Below are positions 7,384-12,554 of a stretch of 12,554 nt of DNA, piece by piece. The position numbers and the translations under genes are program-made. The stretch is from JAIOYV01 sp964388245 (lineage in GTDB: Bacteria > Bacteroidota > Bacteroidia > Bacteroidales > M50B96): contig CAYLZH010000145.1 of NCBI GenBank assembly GCA_964388245.1, positions 1 through 12,554 on the forward strand. The letters run 5' to 3'. The notes beneath the pieces were generated by a model. That model saw nothing but the letters and a program-made list of their open reading frames with translations, ran no database searches and had not been told where the DNA came from. Position 1 is the first letter of the stretch; each line of letters starts with the position of its first letter.

Positions 7384-7854
7384 TTAATCGAATTTAGGTT
7401 TAACAATTAATTTATTTTTTAAAACTTTTATAACTTCAATTTCGGTACCCTGATCGATGAAAGGCCCGTTCGACTGTCCTTCGATTGTAAGATTATTAAC
7501 TTCAACCATTCCCATTGGAGCCAGACGACTGATGGCAATTCCGGTATCTCCAACTTTAAAAGCCTCGTCCTCATGGGTATTTGCTTTGCCCTTTATTTCA
7601 CTTTTCAGCATCATCCTTTTCCATGTATCGGATCTAAAAGCAAACGACAGAAGGATTATCGAAATCAATATTACGGCACCAAGATAATAATGCCCGATTG
7701 GTGTGCCAAAGGTATCATAGGCAAGATATACTCCTCCTGCCATTAGAAGGATGCCTCCTATCCCGGCAATAGTTATTCCGGGGACTACGAAAAACTCCAG
7801 CATTATCAGCAAAAAGCCGAAAACAACCAAAAGTATTATGGCAAGTACTGTCAT
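7384..7854 (-). CDS. NfeD-like membrane protein (short, OB-fold form)
   Basis: This 156-residue protein is the short NfeD type (NfeD1b-like) that accompanies FloA. It has an N-terminal segment 'MTVLAIILLVVFGFLLIMLEFFVVPG', a second glycine-rich membrane segment (ITIAGIGGILLMAGGVYLAYD), a third around 57-71 (YLGAVILISIILLSFAF), then a soluble C-terminal OB-fold-like domain from ~95 on (GDTGIAISRLAPMGMVEVNN, ending VIKVLKNKLIVKPKFD). No ClpP-like serine protease domain of long NfeD is present. Its stop is one base from the floA start, so the two are almost certainly cotranscribed and translationally coupled. The clpS stop is 46 bp upstream. Its role is as a partner or regulator of the flotillin scaffold, known only in general terms. 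Confidence 0.93.
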   Translation of the reverse strand: MTVLAIILLVVFGFLLIMLEFFVVPGITIAGIGGILLMAGGVYLAYDTFGTPIGHYYLGAVILISIILLSFAFRSDTWKRMMLKSEIKGKANTHEDEAFKVGDTGIAISRLAPMGMVEVNNLTIEGQSNGPFIDQGTEIEVIKVLKNKLIVKPKFD

Positions 7855-7900
7855 GTGAATTTTATTTTGCAGATTTTATTCCTGAAAATCATTATTAACA

Positions 7901-8191
7901 TTAATTATCTATTGTAGCCTCAAGTCCTCGTGAAATGAGCCTATCTTTCAGTGGTTTAAGCAGATCGAACGATCCTCTTTTAACTTCGCATTTGCCCTTA
8001 AAATGAGCCACAAAAGTACATTGTTCGGCCTGGACCTCATTATGCCCGCATACTTCAATCAGGGACTCTATAACGAAATCGAAGGAATTTACTTCATCAT
8101 TATGCAGAATCAGGAAGTTATTCCGGATATCTTCCAACTCTGCAGCATTTTTATCAGAAGTCTTCTCTTTAGTATGATTTGATATTTTCAT
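7901..8191 (-). CDS. clpS: ATP-dependent Clp protease adaptor ClpS
   Basis: This 96-residue protein matches ClpS in length and layout: a disordered, charged N-terminal extension of ~24 residues that would enter the ClpA/ClpC pore, then the folded core. It delivers N-degron substrates (destabilising N-terminal residues) to the Clp protease. Residues that bind the alpha-amino group in E. coli ClpS have equivalents here: Asn31-Asp32 (LHNDEVN) and His63 (VAHFKGKCEVKRG). The gatekeeper Met40 of E. coli corresponds to Phe37 (NSFDFV), which I believe is common in Bacteroidota ClpS. The segment 'IEVCGHNEVQAEQC' is also characteristic. No clpA/clpC gene is next to it. It lies 69 bp downstream of the large envelope gene and 46 bp upstream of nfeD, on the same strand, so it may be part of one operon. 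Confidence 0.94.
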   Translation of the reverse strand: MKISNHTKEKTSDKNAAELEDIRNNFLILHNDEVNSFDFVIESLIEVCGHNEVQAEQCTFVAHFKGKCEVKRGSFDLLKPLKDRLISRGLEATIDN

Positions 8192-8260
8192 CTAACATCT
8201 AATCTGTTTTACTGTTTCAGGGTTCAAAATAACTTAAATCTTCTGATATTCTAATCGGAT

Positions 8261-10613
8261 TTAGTCTTTTTCTGTAATCCTGATAGCTTCATTTACCGGT
8301 ATCTGTTTATATCCACGAAACGCAACTATAAAAGCTCCGGGGGCATTGTTATTAATCAGGTACTTACGCGCCTTTAATGCTTCACTGTATGTTTTGAATT
8401 TCCCAACAGTATAAACGGTCATTCCGTTTTCATCAAGAAAATCACTTAGTCCATAGCTTCCGGCAATTTCGATATACGATGCCACAACATTTACGTGGGC
8501 AGGTTCGCGAAACGAGGCTATCTGTACCCTGTATTCAATATCTTCAGAACTTATTGTGGAAGGATCTATTTCCGACCTGATCCTTACCCTTTCTTCTTTT
8601 GCAAAGATAATATTTTCGCGGTTCTCTAAAAGTCGCTGAGCTTCACGAATTAATACACTTTTCCCGTTGAAGAATGCGATTATATAGGCATCACTGTAGC
8701 CGGTGATTACTACTTTATTCCTGTCTTCCTGCGCTGTTTCGTAACTGTTGTATTTACCACAAGTCAATTTGTATCTGTTATCCGATGTCTGAAACTGATA
8801 TAGCGGTTCTATACGAACGCCGGACAGGTTTTCCAGCTTCGAGCCAAATATGCCTAACTGAATAGTAAAAAATAACTCTCCCCGCTTTTTCGATGTTTCA
8901 TATTTGGGATTTGCTTCAGATTGATTCGGTTTTGGTGTAGTTTTCCTGGAAATAATTACTTTTTGAGATTGTTCAATCTGCGCATCTCCTTCCGCCATAA
9001 TTCTCCTGGCACTACTCAGTTCGATTTTATTTCCCTGATAAAAAGCCACCACAAAAGCATCAGAAATTCCGAAATTACGAACTTTGTTTTTGATTAAAAC
9101 CGTCTCATTTATATTCGAACAAATCCCTGTAAAATATTTATAAAATCCTGATTCTGTGATGAAATATATTGGATCAATACCCATAAATCTGTCTGGATTC
9201 TGAGCTTGCTTAAAAACACCTATCTGTACCGAATAAAACAATCCATTGAATTTTTGAATGTTTTCTATTGAATAATTTTTATTTTGAACAACAGGAATAT
9301 CCGGTTGTTTTTGTTGCCCGACAGTTGCTATTTCACCTCCTTGAACCTTCACCACATAGGCATCGGAAATTCCGGATTCACGGATAATATTCTGGGTTTT
9401 TATTGCTTCAGAATGATTATTGAAATTTCCGTATGTATATTTTGTAAGACCGGTGTTTAATTTTGAAGAAAAGACAGGTTCATCCTTTGGAATCTTTGTC
9501 AAATCAGGCTTTCCCCGAAATACTCCAAGCTGGACGGTGAAAAAGGTTGAACTTTTTGCCGGAATATTCTTGATAGTTATCTCCTTTTTATCCTCTGTCA
9601 GTAAATAAGTTCCGGTTGTTTCTATTTTCTTTGCCTGTGTAATACTTATCCTTTCACCATTTAGATAAGCAACAACAAAAGCATCGGTAATTCCGGCCGA
9701 CCTGATCTTATTCTTATGGGCATCAGCCTGTTTAATGGTCGCAAACTTTCCTGCTGAAAAACGATACAATCCATTTGGTGCAAGTGTTGTAAAAATGTTA
9801 TCAATATTTTGTAACCTGCCTGGAATTCTATCTGATCTATAGGCTCCAACCTGCACAGAGTACAAGAATTCAAGGAGCTTGTCTTCTTTTATTTCCTCAA
9901 CTGTATCCACCTCAACAACCGGTGGTTCAGCAATTGATTTAACAGAATCGACCGGGATTTCATTTTTAACTTCAATATAAGCCGGCTTGGGAACAACATT
10001 AAGATAAAAAGCAAAACAATAAAGGAGGTTTGTATACGATGAATCAATCAATAAATGGGATTCCTGATATCGCTTGACCTGTTTCGATTTATTCTTTTCG
10101 ATACTTTCCCAATGTTTCATTCCACTGCTCCACTGTTTTGCGGATACGGATTCTTTCTCCTCGGCCAGATTGAGATTCAATGGTGATGTAGATTTAAAAG
10201 ATTCCAGCTTATCAGATAATACAGGATATTTCAACCTATAGGAATTTATTTTTGCTGAATAAAGATCAATACGCTCACCAGATATTCTCCTGTCTAATTT
10301 CTTCTGTTTTTTTCTGATTTTTTTCCGCTTTTTACTCTTCACTCCTTGTACAAGATCCTCAAAATCTTTGTATTCAGATGTAAGCTTTTCAATGCTTTTT
10401 TCAAGTTTTGCTGCCTTCTTTTCAAAATAGTTTCCTTTGTCGATAGCTTTTTGTTCCTTTTTGGTAAATTCTAAATTGGATAAAATAATTGATTCGGAGA
10501 TTCCTGATAAATCATAAACCGGTTTTGTGTAGCTTTTGCCTAAACCAATGGTTTGATCCTTCGTAACAACCTCATGTTCAGGAAAAACAGGCTGACTTGT
10601 ATTATGGTACGCT
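8261..10613 (-). CDS. C-terminal part of a large envelope protein: coiled coil plus five SPOR repeats
   Basis: The frame is open without a stop from the N-gap at 10613 to the TGA/TAA-type end at 8261 (784 codons). A GTG at 10342 exists but is not needed as a start, because the frame continues upstream as AYHNTSQPVFPEHEVV and beyond. The first ~90 residues are lysine- and glutamate-rich helix (a coiled-coil continuation), with KSKKRKKIRKKQKKLDRR just after. A proline-rich linker (VPKPAYIEV..., AEPPVVEVDTVEE) precedes five tandem SPOR repeats, each with the form Y-S-V-Q-x-G-x-F ... G-x-Y/F ... G-x-F ... D-A-F/Y-V-V-A-F ... G. SPOR domains bind denuded septal peptidoglycan in characterised proteins. 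I read this as the C-terminal portion of one gene at 8261-12554. Codons here are out of frame with the other two segments only because of gap lengths. Confidence 0.85.
8300..8536 (-). repeat. SPOR repeat 5 (protein-level repeat)
   Basis: EYRVQIASFREP opens the repeat, VYTVGKFKTYSEALKARKYL forms its middle, and PGAFIVAFRGYKQIP closes it. It is the most canonical SPOR unit of the array and the most divergent from the other four copies, with VQIASF in place of VQ(I/L/V)G(V/A/I)(F/Y). Confidence 0.8.
8651..8878 (-). repeat. SPOR repeat 4 (protein-level repeat)
   Basis: The repeat starts with LFFTIQLGIFGSKLENL and continues with RYKLTCGKYNSYETAQEDRN and YSDAYIIAFFNGKSV. The linker before it is rich in Lys, Pro, Ser and Asn. 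Confidence 0.8.
9020..9241 (-). repeat. SPOR repeat 3 (protein-level repeat)
   Basis: LFYSVQIGVFKQAQNPDRF opens the unit, followed by GFYKYFTGICSNINETVLIK and GISDAFVVAFYQGNKIEL. The usual GKF/GNF strand is changed to GICSN here. Confidence 0.8.
9323..9547 (-). repeat. SPOR repeat 2 (protein-level repeat)
   Basis: TFFTVQLGVFRGKPDLTKI opens the unit, with TKYTYGNFNNHSEAIKTQN in the middle and SGISDAYVVKVQGGEIAT at the end. Confidence 0.8.
9644..9871 (-). repeat. SPOR repeat 1 (protein-level repeat)
   Basis: FLYSVQVGAYRSDRIPGRL opens the unit, with GLYRFSAGKFATIKQADAHK in the middle and GITDAFVVAYLNGERISI at the end. It follows a proline-rich linker after the coiled coil. Confidence 0.8.
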
Positions 10614-10623
10614 NNNNNNNNNN
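10614..10623. other. Assembly gap (10 N)
   Basis: A run of ten N bases separates two open frames of the same strand. The frame changes across it, and a true gap length of 2 modulo 3 would restore one continuous reading frame. Ten N is likely a placeholder of arbitrary length. Confidence 0.95.
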
Positions 10624-10901
10624 ACTGCTATCTCTGAAGGACAGAAGTTCACTGTTTAGAACACTCAGGTTTTCAATAAAATCTTCAATGGATTTTTTTT
10701 CATTTTCAATATTCTGAAGGTTGGCTTCGGCAAACTGAAGTTTTATTTTCTCCTGATTGAGCCCCTTTTTTTTAGCATTACTTTCCTGAATTAATCGATC
10801 GAGATCACTGCCTGTTTGTTCTGCCATTTCACGTTGCAGGCTTGCTAACGCTTGTTCGGTGTTTTTGATAGATTTTTTAACCTTAACAATCTCAGAAAAA
10901 T
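10624..10901 (-). CDS. Middle part of the large envelope protein: coiled coil
   Basis: This 278 nt piece between two gaps is open for 92 codons with no stop in one minus-strand frame. It starts FSEIVKVKKSIKNTEQALAS, continues LQREMAEQTGSDLDRLIQES and LQFAEANLQNIENEKKSIED, and ends LSVLNSELLSFRDSS. Leucines and isoleucines at heptad-like spacing among Glu, Lys, Gln and Asn residues indicate a coiled coil, consistent with both flanking segments. An apparent small ORF that runs through both gaps (10540-10926) is an artefact: only the part between the gaps is coding in that frame. No independent start or stop is present, so it is best read as an internal piece of the 8261-12554 gene. Confidence 0.75.
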
Positions 10902-10911
10902 NNNNNNNNNN
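10902..10911. other. Assembly gap (10 N)
   Basis: A second run of ten N bases, again with a frame change across it that would be repaired by a true length of 2 modulo 3. The 278 nt contig between the two gaps suggests the coiled-coil region assembled poorly. Confidence 0.95.
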
Positions 10912-12554
10912 AAATCCAACTGCCATTCATTACTTATATTACTTAATTCTTCTTTCTTAAGTGCGATCTCGGCTTCGATTGGAATAAAAACTCCGGAATG
11001 CCTGTTGTATTCTTTTCTCTGCGATTGGAGATTTGAATATGGCTCAAACAAATCGCTGTTTTCGTTCAACGACTCAGTAAAGTCCTTTGATTGAGCATAA
11101 AACTCCTTTAGTTTATTTTTCCGGTTCTGAAGAATTTTCAAATAATCATAGGTAAACTCTGCTTCACTATTTAAGTTTTCTGATGCCTCAAGTAACTTCT
11201 TATAATTAAGCTCAACCTCGGATCTGGCATTCTGATCCGATAAATGATCAAGCGATACTTTTAACTTTCTGGCTTCTTTTTTCTTTTTTAATGAAGTTTT
11301 CTGTTTATAATCGCCAATATTATTGCAAAACTCATACTCCTTTTCAACGAATTGAAGATAGTCTTCTAAAAGCTTAAAATCAGTATGTGCTTCTTTTTTA
11401 AAAAGCTGATATGATAATCTTACATCCGGTACCGGTAAAGGAAACCGGAATGATTTAACTTCACCACTAATTTCCGTTTCATCCTGATCGCTAAGAAATA
11501 ATGAAAAGGTAACCAGATTTTCAACCGTGCTTATTTTTCCGGAATTAGATAAGTCGATTTCAAAGACTAAGCAACTATCGCTATGGCATTCACGGTTAGA
11601 AGAAATAATGGCAGTATTGTTTTTAAAATCAGGGATAAATAGAAAATCATCGTAGGGTGTATTAATAGGGAATCCCAGGTTTACTGGTTTTGTCCAGTCC
11701 TGGTTTTCGCTATCGAAAGTTGTTTTAAAAACATCGTAGCCTCCCATCGATCCAATTCCGTTTGAGCAAAAAAAGATTTCCTTTCCATTAGGCGAAATTA
11801 CAGGGTTAATTTCATCATAAGCAGATGATAATGATTCGGATAAAAGTTTTGTCTGATTCCATTTTCCTTTATCACTCATATAATTGTAAACCAGCTCGTT
11901 ATTCATTTTTCCCTTTTTCAAAAGGCTTGAAAAGTAAACTTCTTCATTTAACCATGATTGTATCTTTACATATTTGAATGGATTTTTCAGGTCGGCCTTG
12001 CTTTGCAATTCAGGAATAATTGCCTGCCATGATGTCTGGTCATAATCTTCGAGTAACTGTATCAAGGAAGTAAGATTCACCTGTTCAATGTTATATGCAT
12101 CAAACTTAGTTGGTTTAGAAATTATAGCCAGAGCATTGTCGCACATTTGTATTGAAGCATGTATGTTATATGCTTTCTCCATTCTTTTATCTGCCGATTT
12201 TGAAAACTGCTGATAATATGTTTTCGCATCTTCGAATTGATACTGTAAATGCAGTGCTTTTCCCATGTAGTAATTCGCAGCTTTCCACTCAGTTGAAATT
12301 AATGCACCGGAAAGGATATTAATGGCTTTATCATAAGCGGTTTGAAGCTCAATCAGGCTTGCGCCGTAGTAAAAACAGATTTCAGGATCTTTGGGAAATT
12401 TTTGATGTAGGGCTTTCAACAGATTTACAGCACCGGCATAATTGCTTTGATTAAAATGATCGATAGCTTGTTTTTTTACATCTGTCTGACCAACCACAGT
12501 TGATCCACTATATAACACCAGCCAAGCTGTTAATAAACTGATCCAATAAAAAAT
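10912..12554 (-). CDS. N-terminal part of the large envelope protein: signal peptide, TPR-like, PD40 and coiled coil (5' end outside window)
   Basis: The frame is open to the right edge. Before the GTG at 12518 it continues upstream as IFYWISLLTAWLVLYSGSTVVGQ, a typical signal peptide core with likely cleavage near VGQ, so the real start lies beyond 12554. There is no lipobox cysteine, so it is probably not a lipoprotein. Numbered from the GTG, residues ~13-110 are TPR-like helices (AIDHFNQSNYAGAVNLLKAL, AANYYMGKALHLQYQFEDAK). Residues ~236-320 carry two PD40/WD40-like beta-propeller motifs (INPVISPNGKEIFFCSNG then GGYDVFKTTFD; DDFLFIPDFKNNTAIISSNR). From ~380 to 535 it is a charged coiled coil that runs into the gap. 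TPR plus PD40 is the front half of many Bacteroidota envelope proteins, including PorE-like type IX secretion factors, but no OmpA domain follows here. Confidence 0.85.

Noticed and set aside
7383..7406. TTG start extending FloA by eight residues
   Set aside because: The ATG at 7382, one base after the nfeD stop, gives the usual FloA N-terminus; the extension overlaps nfeD and has no family support.
8225..8232. TTATTTTG on the minus strand as a clpS promoter
   Set aside because: It misses the conserved A of TAnnTTTG and has no convincing -33 element; clpS may simply be cotranscribed with the upstream gene.
8261..10342. A separate 693-residue SPOR gene starting with GTG at 10342
   Set aside because: The frame stays open another 90 codons upstream to the gap with the same coiled-coil composition, so the GTG is probably an internal valine.
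10540..10926. A 128-codon minus-strand ORF crossing both N gaps
   Set aside because: Only the piece between the gaps looks like protein (coiled coil). The ends translate the flanking segments in the wrong frame, so the ORF is an artefact of the 10-N placeholders.
10845..12518. A TPR-PD40 gene starting with GTG at 12518
   Set aside because: That start would cut the signal peptide in half. The frame continues with a hydrophobic core to the window edge. The last codons after the gap (10845-10901) are in the wrong frame.
1..12554. CRISPR array, prophage, transposon, toxin-antitoxin or tRNA
   Set aside because: No regularly spaced repeats, transposase or integrase motifs, terminal inverted repeats or cloverleaf sequences were seen. 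Small plus-strand and minus-strand frames inside the named genes have no protein-like features.

Overview
The window looks like a draft or metagenome-assembled scaffold from a member of the Bacteroidota, probably Bacteroidales/Marinilabiliales-like. This is inferred from AT-rich DNA, A-rich sequence instead of Shine-Dalgarno sites before starts, TAnnTTTG-type -7 boxes, tandem SPOR repeats, TPR-PD40 envelope proteins and Bacteroidota-type versions of ClpS, FloA and the C1 peptidase. There is no sign of a phage, IS element, CRISPR array, tRNA or rRNA.

Layout. At 1-498 (minus) the N-terminal part of a small exported protein runs off the left edge. A non-heme ferritin (577-1080, minus) and an RlmD/TrmA-type rRNA uracil-C5 methyltransferase (1253-2668, plus) diverge from a 172 bp promoter region. 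The methyltransferase converges on an exported bleomycin-hydrolase-like C1 peptidase (2711-3946, minus). A 421 bp spacer follows, then an unrecognised cytoplasmic protein (4368-5066, plus), which ends only 6 bp from the end of a convergent M16 zinc peptidase (5073-6311, minus).

From 12554 down to 6396 everything reads leftward: a very large envelope protein, clpS, nfeD and floA, closed by a strong intrinsic terminator at 6347-6377. The M16 gene starts just 35 nt beyond that terminator. NfeD and FloA form the known flotillin-type membrane microdomain pair (TAA-C-ATG junction). ClpS is the N-degron adaptor of the Clp protease.

The most interesting object is 8261-12554. Two runs of ten N cut it into three segments, each open in a different frame. 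I read them as one gene of at least about 1,410 residues whose 5' end lies outside the window. It encodes a signal peptide, TPR-like helices, PD40 beta-propeller-like repeats, a long coiled coil and five C-terminal SPOR repeats. This resembles the TPR-PD40-OmpA envelope proteins of Bacteroidota, but with a SPOR array where the OmpA peptidoglycan-binding domain would be. I found no clearly new defence or mobile system. The other genes are ordinary accessory and housekeeping genes.
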